In this document: in pieces, positions 32,713-42,700 of the stretch | Position numbering within the stretch: the first letter of the stretch is position 1 | Layout: every line of letters begins with the position of its first letter | Assembly: GCA_963966185.1 (NCBI GenBank) | Contig: CAWZYM010000432.1 | Location: forward strand, 26,001 to 90,000 | Direction of reading: 5' to 3' | DNA: 64,000 bases | DNA from: Rhabditoides inermis | Lineage: Eukaryota > Nematoda > Chromadorea > Rhabditida > Rhabditidae | Position numbers and translations under genes: made by a program | Notes under the pieces: model-generated | Told to the model about the DNA's origin: nothing | What the model saw: the letters and a program-made list of their open reading frames with translations, nothing else | The model's database searches: none

Positions 32713-33097
32713 AGTGACAATTTTATTGATCCGCAATCGGAAAAATTTTGAATTTTGAATTGGCGCGCTTTACAAACTCTGGCTATAACTATTGAACTCG
32801 ATATGCGTAACACATAGAGATATGTTTATCGGCTTCTACGACTTCAGTTTATGCTAGCAACTGAATTTCATATCAAAATTTTATTTCAAAATTCCCCTCA
32901 TTCAAGACGTTTTATACACTCATCTGTGAAGTAACCTCACTTTTTACCCATAAAGCATTCAAAATCAACTATTTTTTGGGGCAAAAAATAGTTTAAAATC
33001 ATGAAAAAAGTTCTAGTTTTCAGGTTTAGTAGATGTTATTTGATGTTTCCATCAACTTTTCATCAGTATAATATCATTTTTATGTGAAATTGTCACT
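32713..33097. mobile_element. TTAA-flanked MITE, 385 bp
   Basis: Terminal inverted repeats AGTGACAATTT / AAATTGTCACT with TTAA immediately outside on both sides (32709-32712 and 33098-33101), the target duplication typical of piggyBac-type insertion. The interior is AT-rich and non-coding. Confidence 0.75.
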
Positions 33098-33103
33098 TTA
33101 AAA

Positions 33104-33416
33104 AGTACTTGCGTAAAGATATTAAGTTTGTCTTGACCCAATTCAACAAAAGCGCATGCATAAAACGTTCACAAATACTAAAACAAACCTGCGCCTCTCT
33201 CTTTCCCCCTCTCTCTCTCTCCTCTTTTCTCTATCTCCGTCTTCTCTCTCTCTAGAAGTATGACGTTATTCATTTGTATTGTTATATTTCATCTGTTAGT
33301 GTCCACTGTCCGTTATGCGCAGGTTTGTGTTAGTATTTGTAAACGTTTTATGCATGCGCTTTTGTTGAATTGAGTCAAGACAAACTTAATATCTTTACGC
33401 AAGTACTTTTTAACAG
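33104..33416. mobile_element. Foldback element with 90-bp arms
   Basis: Left arm 33104-33190 (TACTTGCGTAAAGATATTAA onward) and right arm 33322-33416 are near-perfect inverted copies around a core of about 130 bp that includes a CT tract. Its left end touches the TTAA-flanked MITE. Confidence 0.85.
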
Positions 33417-33469
33417 ATAATATATGTGCTTTTGTTGAATTTCATAGAAACTTCTTCTCTTTCTGATTC

Positions 33470-33955
33470 CCAAGCTCTGTCGTTAATTTCTCTGCGCGCC
33501 CTGCCCGCCTGCCGAGAGAGAGCTAGCCAGAGCCAGAGAACCCAAAACAACGCAAACCCGGCGCGAATTAGACGCTGGCGGCGGCGAGGCGAACTACACT
33601 CAAAGTGCTAGTTGGAGAACACGCGCAGAAAACGCCGAGAGAGTACGCTTTCGGCAGAGAGTCAGCGTTACCGGACACGACATCCACCCACCCACCCACC
33701 CACCCACCCACCCACACGCTGGCCTCTCACCTCATGGGTGCGCGAGATCGCTCATAACTTCTTTCGGAGAAAAGATACAAAGATGCCATCAATTAGTGAT
33801 ATGGCCTACGGAACCGTGCGAATCTAACTAACATAAATTGGATGAGTTCGCACTCCTGCTAACATGATTTTTGGATATCGCTTCTTGAAAATTCTGGCGC
33901 GAGCCCTATCCTAAACCAAAAGAGAGGGCGCTGCGCGCCCTCTCTAATTATGTGA
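33470..33955 (+). mobile_element. Helitron-like non-autonomous element A
   Basis: The 3' end is a perfect 11-bp-stem hairpin (AGAGAGGGCGC TGC GCGCCCTCTCT) directly followed by AATT, so the terminus reads CTAA before T, as in Helitrons. The body shares CCAAAACAACGCAAACCCGG and a CGAGGCGAACTACACTC block with copies B (34085-34410) and C (35160-35520). A (CCCA)n tract lies at 33683-33713. No Rep/helicase gene is present. Confidence 0.55.
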
Positions 33956-34084
33956 CACATTTATGATGTGACGCACAATGTTGCGTGTATATGTAACTAT
34001 ATTTTTCTTGGTATTGTATAGAAACAATTCTAATCGACACTTCTCTGAATTTCGGTCGCCGTGGTGTAAATGCATGTCTGCGCT

Positions 34085-34410
34085 CTCACCCGACAGCGTG
34101 CTCTCTCGCGATTTCTCTTCGCGCCCTGCCCGCCTGCCGGGAGAGAGAGAGCTAGCCAGAGTGACGGGAACCCAAAACAACGCAAACCCGGCGCGAATTA
34201 GACGCTGGCGGCGGCGAGGCGAACTACACTCAAAGTGCTAGTTGGAGAACACGTGCAGAAAACGCCGAGAGAGTACGCTTTCGGCAGAGAGTCAGCGTTA
34301 CCGGACACGACATGACCTGCTAACATGATTTTTGGATAGAGCTTCTTGAAAATTCTGGAGCCCTATCCTAAGCCAAAAGAGAGGGCGCTGCGCGCCCTCT
34401 CTAATGTTGC
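34085..34410 (+). mobile_element. Helitron-like non-autonomous element B
   Basis: Body and 3' hairpin match element A with an internal deletion of about 100 bp after GGACACGACAT. It ends CTCTCTAATG. Confidence 0.55.
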
Positions 34411-35159
34411 TTTTGGAATCATTTATGTATGCACATACGTACAGTAGATTTTGAGCCACTGAAACCTTGGTCATGAATCGTAATTGCAGAGCCGAGTGCG
34501 TTAAACTGATCTTCCTTATTATATTATGTTAATGGAAGTATTACTGTTAAAATTGGGAAGTTGTGGCACAGAGATCAAAGCAGCCTCACCCGCACTGCTC
34601 TGCTCCTCCCCTATTCGCACGTTCTTTAACTGCCGCGCTCTCACTGGCCCTCTCCTCACCGATCGATCCATTTGATTGCAGGCCGGCTGCCCATTCTGGC
34701 TCGCACGAGAAAGAGAGAGCGCGCAGAGAGCGTGCGTTAGTGAGAGAATCAGACGGTCTGGAGAGAAAGAGAGTGGCTGATCGAAAAGCGGGGCACTCCG
34801 ATAGATTTGGGCAATGTGCGAGCACTGTTATGCCGAGTTGCGAGCACCGGAATGGCCTTTGGCAAGTTGCGCGCACTCGATTCCGGTGCCGGCAAGTGGG
34901 TATTTGGTGCGCGCAAGTGGGAAGAGGCGTTACACAATTGCGGGCAAGTGTGAGGCAACTCATATATTTCGAAACTTTTTTGTGACAAACGTTTACTGTT
35001 CCATAGTTTCATAATGTTTTATTTTATTTTATTATCTTTGTTTAAACAGTGTGTTTTCTATGACCTTATGATTGTAGGTATGTTCCGACATGATCGAACG
35101 CAGCGCTATCGATCTGTATTGGAACGGGAGAAAGGTGAAATGCGTTGAAAGTTTCAATT
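34411..35159. other. Spacer with no recognisable gene
   Basis: 34563-34985 has long open frames on both strands but no family-like protein. A piece near 34700-34800 (GAGAGAGCGCGCAGAGAGCGT) recurs near 38300, so it is dispersed-repeat DNA. TTTTATTTTATT lies near 35025. Confidence 0.45.
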
Positions 35160-35520
35160 ATATGAATTAGAGAGGGCGCGCAGCGCCCTCTCTTTTGGCT
35201 TAGGATAGGGCTCGCGCCAGAATTTTCAATTAGCGATATGCAAAGGTCATGTTAGCAACAATGTGAACTCATCTAAATCATGTTAGTTAGATTCGCACCG
35301 TTCCGTAGGCCATTTCACTGGTCGGTGGCATCTTTGTATCTTTTCCCCGAAAGAAGTTATGAGCGATCGTGCGCACCCATGAGGCGAGAGGCCAGCGTTT
35401 CCTTCCTTCCTTCCCGTCACGCTGACCGCCGACTTTTTCCAACGTGCACCCAACTTGCAACCAGCGTGTAGCCAGCTTCGCCGCCGCCAGCGTCTACTGC
35501 GCGCCGGGTTTGCATATTTT
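35160..35520 (-). mobile_element. Helitron-like non-autonomous element C
   Basis: Inverted relative to A and B: the hairpin AGAGAGGGCGCGCAGCGCCCTCTCT at 35168 is followed by TTTTGGCTTAGGATAGGGCTC and by the start of a body shared with A (33730-33950 in reverse). A further short piece of the same family is at 57880-57945. Confidence 0.55.
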
Positions 35521-35629
35521 GGCCGGTTCACGATAACCAGGTCGAGGCGCGATACCGACTGGTAGAAAACACGTGAAAAACGTTTTGTGAAACGTAACTA
35601 CAATCTGTGAATACTTGTGATCTGCAAAG

Positions 35630-35707
35630 AGAAAAGAGAGAAAGAGAGAGAGAGAGAGGAAGGAGAGAAAGAAAAGGGGAGAAAGAAGAGAGCGAGAGAG
35701 AAAGAGA

Positions 35708-35752
<45 letters not shown>

Positions 35753-35754
35753 AG

Positions 35755-35787
<33 letters not shown>

Positions 35788-35840
35788 GGAGAGGGAGAGA
35801 GAGAGAGAGCGGTAGCGGAAGAGGGAGAGGGGAAGAAAGA
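35630..35840. repeat. GA-rich tract
   Basis: About 200 bp of GAGA/GGGAGA repeats. Long frames on both strands are artefacts of the repeat. Confidence 0.97.
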
Positions 35841-35927
35841 GTTTAGTGAGATAGTGAGAAATAAAGCAAGTAAAGATTCAGCGCATAGTAAAAATTGCAA
35901 TGAAATTTAACAAAAGCACATACATTT

Positions 35928-36108
35928 TCTCTTAAAGGAATTGCGTAAAGATATTCACTTTGTCTTAACCCAATGCAACAAAAGCACATGCATAAAACGT
36001 TTACAAATACTAACACAAACCTGCGCATACCGGACTGTTGTGTTGAAGTAACATTTGTAATATAAGGATACAAACGAATAACGTCAATATTAGGATGGAG
36101 AAAGAGAG

Positions 36109-36149
<41 letters not shown>

Positions 36150-36245
36150 CTCAGGTTGGTGTTAGTATTTGTAAACGTTTTATACATGTGCTTTTGTTGC
36201 ATTGGGTTAAGACAAAGTGAATATCTTTACGCAAGTACTTTTAAG
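35928..36245. mobile_element. Foldback element with 95-bp arms, second copy
   Basis: Arms 35928-36028 and 36150-36245 are inverted copies (TTGCGTAAAGATATTCACTT ... AAGTGAATATCTTTACGCAA) and related to 33104-33416. The core has a GA tract at 36115-36148. The right arm ends just before the collagen-like exon. Confidence 0.85.
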
Positions 36246-36268
36246 AGAAAATTACATACATGTTTCAG

Positions 36269-37647
36269 CTCTTTCTTCGTTGAGAACTCGTCCCCCCGGC
36301 GGTGGCGTTTCCGGAGGTGGTGGTTCCCCCGGAGGTGATGGTTCCCTCGGAGGTGGTGGTTTCCCCGGAGCTGGTGGTCCCCCTGGAGCTGGTGGTCCCC
36401 CTGGAGCTGGTGGTCCCCCCGGAGCTGGTGGTCCCCCTGGAGCTGGTGGTCCCCCTGGAGCTGGTGGTCCCCCCGGAGCTGGTGGTCCTCCCGGAGCTGG
36501 TGGTCCCCCTAGAGCTGGTGGTCTCCCTGGAGCTGGTGGCCCCCCTGGAGCTGGTGGTCCTCCCGGAGCTGGTGGTCCCCCTAGAGCTGGTGGTCTCCCT
36601 GGAGCTGGTGGCCCCCCTGGAGCTGGTGGTCCTCCCGGAGCTGGTGGTCCTCCCGGAGCTGGTGATCCTCCCGGAGCTGGTGGTCCTCCCGGAGCTGGTG
36701 GTCCTCCCGGAGCTGGTGGTCCTCCCGGAGCTGGTGGTCCCCCTAGAGCTGGTGGTCTCCCTGGAGCTGGTGGCCCCCCTGGAGCTGGTGGTCCTCCCGG
36801 AGCTGGTGGTCCTCCCGGAGCTGGTGGTCCTCCCGGAGCTGGTGGTCCTCCCGGAGCTGGTGGTCCTCCCGGAGCTGGTGGTCCTCCCGGAGCTGGTGGT
36901 CCTCCCGGAGCTGGTGGTCCCCCTAGAGCTGGTGGTCTCCCTGGAGCTGGTGGTCTCCCTGGAGCTGATGGTCCCCCTGGAGCTGGTGGTCCTCCCGGAG
37001 CTGGTGGTCCTCCCGGAGCTGGTGGTCCTCCCGGAGCTGGTGGTCCTCCTGGAGCTGGTGGCCACCCTGGAGCTGGTGGTCCCGGAGGTGGTATCACTCA
37101 ATTGGATGCCTTCATTGGTAGTCTTTTCGATGATCTACTCTACACTCTCATGCACGATGAGTTCGAAGGCAAGAGTGAAGAAGGCGTGAGACATGCGTAC
37201 AAAGAGGCGGAGGTGCGATCTGAATGCAACTTGTATCGCAAGACGAGGGATCAGATTACGGCCAGAGCAGATATTGTACGTCTTCTGGGAGTTTCGGAGA
37301 CTGTGTACTGTGGAGTAGAAGCTTGTGGGCAACCCTTGACGAACAGCGTCACCCGCTGTGAATCAGTGCGTTGCCGCAGGATCCGGACAGCCGTCGATGC
37401 GTATGTTTTTGTATAAGGTTTTCTAATAATTTTTCGATTTGATTTCAGAAACTCGATGCGAGGTAATTTGCAGTTTATTGGTAGGTAAATTACAAACTGT
37501 CTCATACAATCTATCGCGTTGTTATTATATATCGATTTCAGAGCTGTTTCCACCGATTCTGAAAGACCAGTCAAGGTCTTCGAGATGGATTTGGATACTG
37601 CAATCAGGGCCAATCTGCAGAAGAACATTGAGGTGCTTTTACAATGA
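36269..37647 (+). CDS. Collagen-like Gly-X-Y protein with unique C-terminal domain
   Basis: Two exons are supported, 36269-37400 and 37542-37647, in phase and ending at TGA 37645-37647. The first opens after TGTTTCAG, so a 5' exon is missing from this model; the upstream DNA is a foldback element and the only in-frame ATG (36217) lies in that element's arm. From about 36290 to 37100 the protein is a run of roughly 90 Gly-X-Y triplets, mainly GPP-GAG, with GPPRAG, GLPGAG and one GDP variant: a probable triple helix rich in Y-position proline. A short non-repeat domain follows (starts ITQLDAFIGSLFDDLLYTLM, four Cys near YCGVEACGQP and TRCESVRC). No cuticle-collagen N-terminal cysteine pattern is visible. 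Probably extracellular; otherwise unrecognised. Confidence 0.65.
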
Positions 37648-37898
37648 GTTTGCCAATAACTTGTTTGATTTTTAACATATTTGAAAATTCGTAGTTTTGT
37701 TGATTTGCTGGTTATTATTACTCGGTAAAAACAGGGCGGTAAAAACAAGATTTAAAAAATTAAAGTATGAAGTTTGAATTTGAAGATACAGTGGCCTATT
37801 TCCTATTTCTGACAATTTCTAATCATTTATGAGTGACAAAACGGTAATTGGAATGCAACGTGCACGTGGCGATCAGAATCGATCATCGCACGCTCTGA

Positions 37899-38170
37899 CA
37901 AGGAGTGTCGTTAGAGCCACACTCTCGGATCCGACCCAAGTTGATAGGATATCTTATTAATTAGGACCCCAGACATCGATTTCTGGTGTTACTTTTTTCC
38001 TAAACGCCATATACGTTTCCAGTACGAAAACGTACAGGGCTGGTTTTTGGCTACCTCATTCCACCTCTGGCGGTCAAAGACCGAGTCGTTGTGGCCTAGT
38101 GGTTGGCGCATTAGTCTGCCAGATCAGAGGCTGGGGTTCGAGTCCGCGCACGTCCGCGCATTGTTTTTGA
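37899..38170 (+). mobile_element. Single arm of a tRNA-armed element
   Basis: It starts ACAAGGAGTGTCGTTAGAGC, matching the ends at 8562 and 54894 in style, shares TACGTTTCCAGTACGAAAACG with the 8.6- and 11.5-kb arms, and contains a tRNA-like module at 38088-38151 (A box TGGCCTAGTGG, perfect B box GGTTCGAGTCC). No inverted partner was found nearby, so it is a solo arm or a tRNA-type SINE. Confidence 0.6.
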
Positions 38171-38639
38171 CGAAACGTTCAATTTGAAAACAGTTATAAC
38201 AAAGCGTGAACATTTGTAATCTGCTTTTTTGTTGATGGAGAAAACACAAAGTCCAGGAAACGCTGACAAAACAGAAATCACGTGTCATGCTCGGCTAGAA
38301 GAAGAGAGAGCGCGCAGAGAGCGTACGCTCGTGAGAGAGCCAAGAGGCCGGGATGTGAGAGTGGCTCAGCGAGAGGCGGGGCATGAGCGTTCGACCAATC
38401 AGATTGCACAAACAGTGAGCCGAGCGACCAATGAGCGCAGAGTGCAGTGGGCGGGGCTTACGTGATGCACACCGTCGTCGTCGTAAACACGTTTAGTGGG
38501 TGAATGAGCGAAACGTTGTTTTGGATATTTTGGAAGCCGCAACCGATATTTATTTCTTGTATCATACTCATAAGTCTTGTCAAATGATATTCTAACAAAA
38601 AACACATACTATGGAGTATATCGTATTGGGATAGAGGAA

Positions 38640-38720
38640 ATTGAGTATGCCTTGGGGGTGACGCTCTGCGCGCGTCAAAGATCAAGAGAAACGGGCGGCG
38701 CTGCGCGCCGCCCTCAATAT
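38640..38720 (+). mobile_element. Helitron-like terminus, second subfamily
   Basis: CTTGGGGGTGACGCTCTGCG, then CGTCAAAGATCAAGAG and the hairpin GGGCGGCGCTGCGCGCCGCCC ending TCAAT. It is closely similar to 39060-39130. Confidence 0.5.
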
Positions 38721-39059
38721 ATATATATAATGTGTGTGTTTCAGGAGTTGGGGCTCCAGCAATTGCTGAACCGAGTCAACCAGTTCACATTGTATGTATG
38801 TACCTATCGCTTTTCAATTTCACTCGTGCATTTCATGCTGTGTTTTGTGGGAGTTGTTAAAACACGTGAATTGACTATCAACGCTCCCTCTGGTCTCGAA
38901 TGGACACTCTCATCACTCTTATCAGCTGACACTAATGCCCGATGTGCCTCACAAATGCAACTAACGAATCATGCTTGACTCGCTCGATTGCTCATTCACA
39001 AATACCTTCAAGTCACAGCTTCCTACTGCTCAAAATAGAAATTTACACAAAAGTACAAT

Positions 39060-39130
39060 AGCTTGGGGGTGGCGTGCTGCGCGCGCCAAAGATCAAAACA
39101 AACGGGCGGCGCTGCGCGCCGCCCCTAATA
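39060..39130 (+). mobile_element. Helitron-like terminus, second subfamily, copy 2
   Basis: CTTGGGGGTGGCGTGCTGCG, the same CAAAGATCAA block, hairpin GGGCGGCGCTGCGCGCCGCCC and terminus CTAAT, i.e. CTAA before T as expected for a Helitron end. Confidence 0.55.
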
Positions 39131-39395
39131 AATACTTTATATGAGTGGAAAATATATCACAAAAATGCACAGGAGCAATTTGTTCTGGTCTAGAAAACAT
39201 GATAAACAATGCGAACGTTCAAAAACCAGGTTGACGGATCGAATTGGGTGCTAGAGAGTGGAAAGAGTGAAAGGGGGAGTGAGAGAGGAGAGTGGTTGGC
39301 GGGCGGGTGGCTAGTCGAGGCGCCACGCGCGCGTGCGGCTGCAATCACAATACATTCGATAGGACACCATGCGCATGCACATTGCCATTGTCAGA

Positions 39396-39790
39396 CACAC
39401 GCATTCCTTTTGTTCTTAAGCTGCCTATTCGGGTGTTCATCCTCTCTCTCTCTCTGTCTCACTCTCTCTATGTATTTTTCCCTGTCTCTGTCTCCGTCTC
39501 TGTGTCTCTCCCTCTGTCTCCCTCTGTCTCCCTCTCTCCTCCAATCAACGACCATTTGTTATTCAACCACCTTTTTGGGTGTTCATCCACTCGTATCTTC
39601 CCCCCTCTCCCTCTCTCTCCCTCTCTCCCTCCCTCTCTCCCTCTCTCCCTCCCCCTCTCTATCCCTCTCTCCCCTTCTCTCCCTCTCTCCCTCCCTCTCT
39701 CCTTCTCTCCCCTCTCCCCTCTCTCTCCCTCCAATCACCGACCGTTTGTTCTTCAGCCACCTCTTTGGGGGCAGCCACTCGTCGCATGGC
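39396..39790. repeat. CT-rich tract with three copies of the perlecan 3' exon end
   Basis: Long CT/CCCT tract (39440-39730). Within it, CACCGACCGTTTGTTCTTCA at about 39733 (inside the last perlecan exon) recurs as CAACGACCATTTGTTATTCA at about 39545 and, more diverged, as CCTTTTGTTCTTAAGCTGCC at about 39405. This points to tandem duplication of exon end plus tract. Confidence 0.8.
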
Positions 39791-42700
39791 CGCACGTTCT
39801 TCCCGTCCAGCGCGTTCCCCATCAGGTCCAGCAGCTCCCCGTTGAACGACACGTCCGCGATACAGCCTGCGGGTTGTTTTATTAGTATTATTATTATTAT
39901 TATTTTAGGTTTTCATTGTTATTATTCAAATATTTAGTTTGTTAACTGCAATTTCCGGCGCCGCGATACAAACTGGAACAGTTCTATTTTTTTTTTCAAG
40001 ATTGTCTAATTTACACATGCCGTCGACTACTTACCAATCGTTATTTTCTTGACTAGATAAATTTGAAAACCTTTCCCGTATTCTATCAATCTGTTTTGTA
40101 TCTTGACGTTCTCATGAGCATTGTCATCTCAGAGACAATGATTCTACTAACTGAAAATCCTACTTGTATGAGATCGTGTAGTGGCATCACAGAAAAATCT
40201 CTAGATCAAATGAAAACCTGACTCACCGATAAAGTTGCTGTCATGCAATCCGTTCGTCATTCCGCGAATGTCTGGCAGGCCGCCTGAAATAATAGATGAA
40301 AAAATGAAAAACAAGTAATAAGAAAAGTCATCAAGTAAACAAACAAGTAACCAGGAACGTAAACAAATAAAGAAACAAGTAAACAAACAAGTAACCAGGA
40401 AAACGAACACGTAAACACACCGATGAATATGTTTCCGTCGACGTTGAGCATGGCGAGGATTCCGCTGGAGACGCCCTTGAGCGGCACGCCGTTGTCGACT
40501 ATCAGAACGCCGTCTCGACCTGCGAGAGGAATTATAATAATAATAAGTTTATCGCATGTATGTTTGATAGAGTATGCAAGAAATTGCGGATGGACACTGG
40601 CGAAATATGTGATAATACGATTGTGTGACAAAGTTAAAAATGGTAAAACTAAAACAAAATGAGGTACTACTGCGCCTTGTTCAAGGGTACCGGCAGAGTG
40701 CTGGTCACATATAATACACGTTGAAATTGAAAGAGACGCAAGAAGTGCAGGTGGGACGACGTGCGAGAGACGCCCTGACTCTCCAGTCATGATGCACGAA
40801 TCCGAGACGACGGGAAACCGCTAGAACTAGCCCTGACGAGCTCTCTAAACCGCCCCGCATCCCTCACTCCCACGACTTCAGATGAAAGGCTATTCCAGAA
40901 ACTATGTGCTCTATGAATGCTCGTGAGTAGTCTGTTCGCTGGATCACAACAAGGGACAATGCGCAAACTGTGTGAGTGTCTGGAGGATGTTGGAATTACA
41001 TTGAATACACCATCAGATTCAAAAGGCAAAACTCGGTGAGTGACTTTGTATATGAACGTGACGTCATTGATGAAACGACGGGACTCGAGAGTTTCAAGTC
41101 CCAGCAGGCGGAGACGCTCAGAGTATCCAAGAGATAGATGACCAGCTCGTTGGCAAATGCGACGGGTAAAAAAATGGGGACATCTTCAATCGATCAATTT
41201 TGATTCGGCACTGATATAATTGAACAATGTTTTTTGAGTCTTTTCTGCTGCACGTCGTAAATAATTCATACTACTACGGTTTTCGCCAACGAGAAAAGAG
41301 TAGCCGGTACATGTAGCGCTCCAATAGATGCGAAACTGTTTCTCGTGGAGTCAACTTTTTTCACAATCACCGCGCACATTTTTTTCAACTAGATCCGCGG
41401 TTTGAAAACAAAATCAAGCCAAATAAGTACTGCACCCACCCTTGCGGACGACCCTCAGTCGGTGCTCTTGCCCGTCGTTCACCCTCTGTTCAGTGACCAT
41501 GTGCGCCGCGCCGCCGCCCAGCTCGTACCTGAATCGTTTTTTTTCAAATATTGACTTCCAGTCTGTATGCCTTGCTGGGTATACAAACTTCTTTGTAATT
41601 GTTATTCTGTGTCAGTGACTCAGCTTGTACCTGATCGAAAATGAATTTCATAAAAAAGTTACAATCAGAGGTTTTGTTTTGTGTGTATGCCTTGCTGATT
41701 CGCGCTGGGTCACTGACCCAGCTCGTACCTGAAATAAAACGAGAATCATGTTTCAAGTATTTTCAATCAGATGTTTTGTGTGTCTGTCTGACTGGATCCA
41801 AAGAGAATTGTTTTTTACAGTCAGAGGTTTTGTCTGTATATCTTCATTAAAAATAATCATTTGCTCGAAATGAATTGCTCTATTCAGTTATTTTGATAAA
41901 CGTACCAAGGCATTTTCGAATGTTGTTATTTTGAAACTGCCTTGGTACGTTCATCAAAATAACTGATAGAACACTTTTTCCAATTCGCCATGCATGCGTC
42001 TACCATTGTTCTTGTCAGCAGTCGTCAGTCGACCGCTCTTTCACTCCTAGCCCATTCATGCCCAAGTGTTGTGCATACTCGTAGTGATGCTATTGTCGTT
42101 TTATTTCGAGACACATTCACATTTAGGAAATTATCGGACGCATTTGGATTAGCTTTCCGTAACGTAAAAGCACTTGATGATTGCATGCGAGATAGTTTAA
42201 ACAGAGCGCATTAGTCGAGCACATTTCATGATGTGCGATGTATGTGGACACATCACATAATTCACATTCCAATTCAATTTATTATAATTTGCACGTTAAA
42301 AGTCAAACATTGACAATGAATTACTCAATTTTGCAGAGAAAGCGCTTTGTTGAAGAAGTGAAACGTAATTATCATGCAGGACCATGTACGGGACACGTGC
42401 ACTCACAAGTTCAAGTGTTTATCCGTCGTTAAGTACGAATGAATATTCTTGTACTCTGCGCCAGAGCGCTAGTTTTCCATCTACCTCGCTTGCAGTTCGA
42501 AATACGGCGCCATAACCGTCTGCCTCTTTTTTTGCGCGCTATTGACGAGAGCTCACTCTCCGTCTTCCTTTGATCTACCCCGCCGCGCGCAACTTATTGC
42601 GAGCACAAAACTATAGCCTATAGCTGACTCCTCGCACCGACTGGCAAGGCTGTACAGGTAGGATCAGACATTCGGCCTGGTGAAAGGAACCGAAACCGTG

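Noticed and set aside
34563..34985. 140-codon plus ORF and 125-codon minus ORF as genes
   Set aside because: Both overlap on opposite strands, have no family-like features, and part of the sequence recurs near 38300 as a dispersed repeat.
35598..35910. ORFs in GA tracts, and similar ones at 4170-4535, 39468-39937, 49145-49455 and 56434-56697
   Set aside because: Pure dinucleotide or GGGAGA repeats stay open in several frames and have no independent coding evidence.
36252..37101. Long antisense and alternative-frame ORFs over the collagen repeat
   Set aside because: All are forced by the 18-bp repeat; only the plus frame giving G at every third residue continues into a non-repetitive, splice-consistent domain.
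37440..37475. 14-nt exon (AAACTCGATGCGAG) in the collagen-like gene
   Set aside because: Using it shifts the last exon into a less plausible frame; skipping it gives an in-phase end at TGA 37645.
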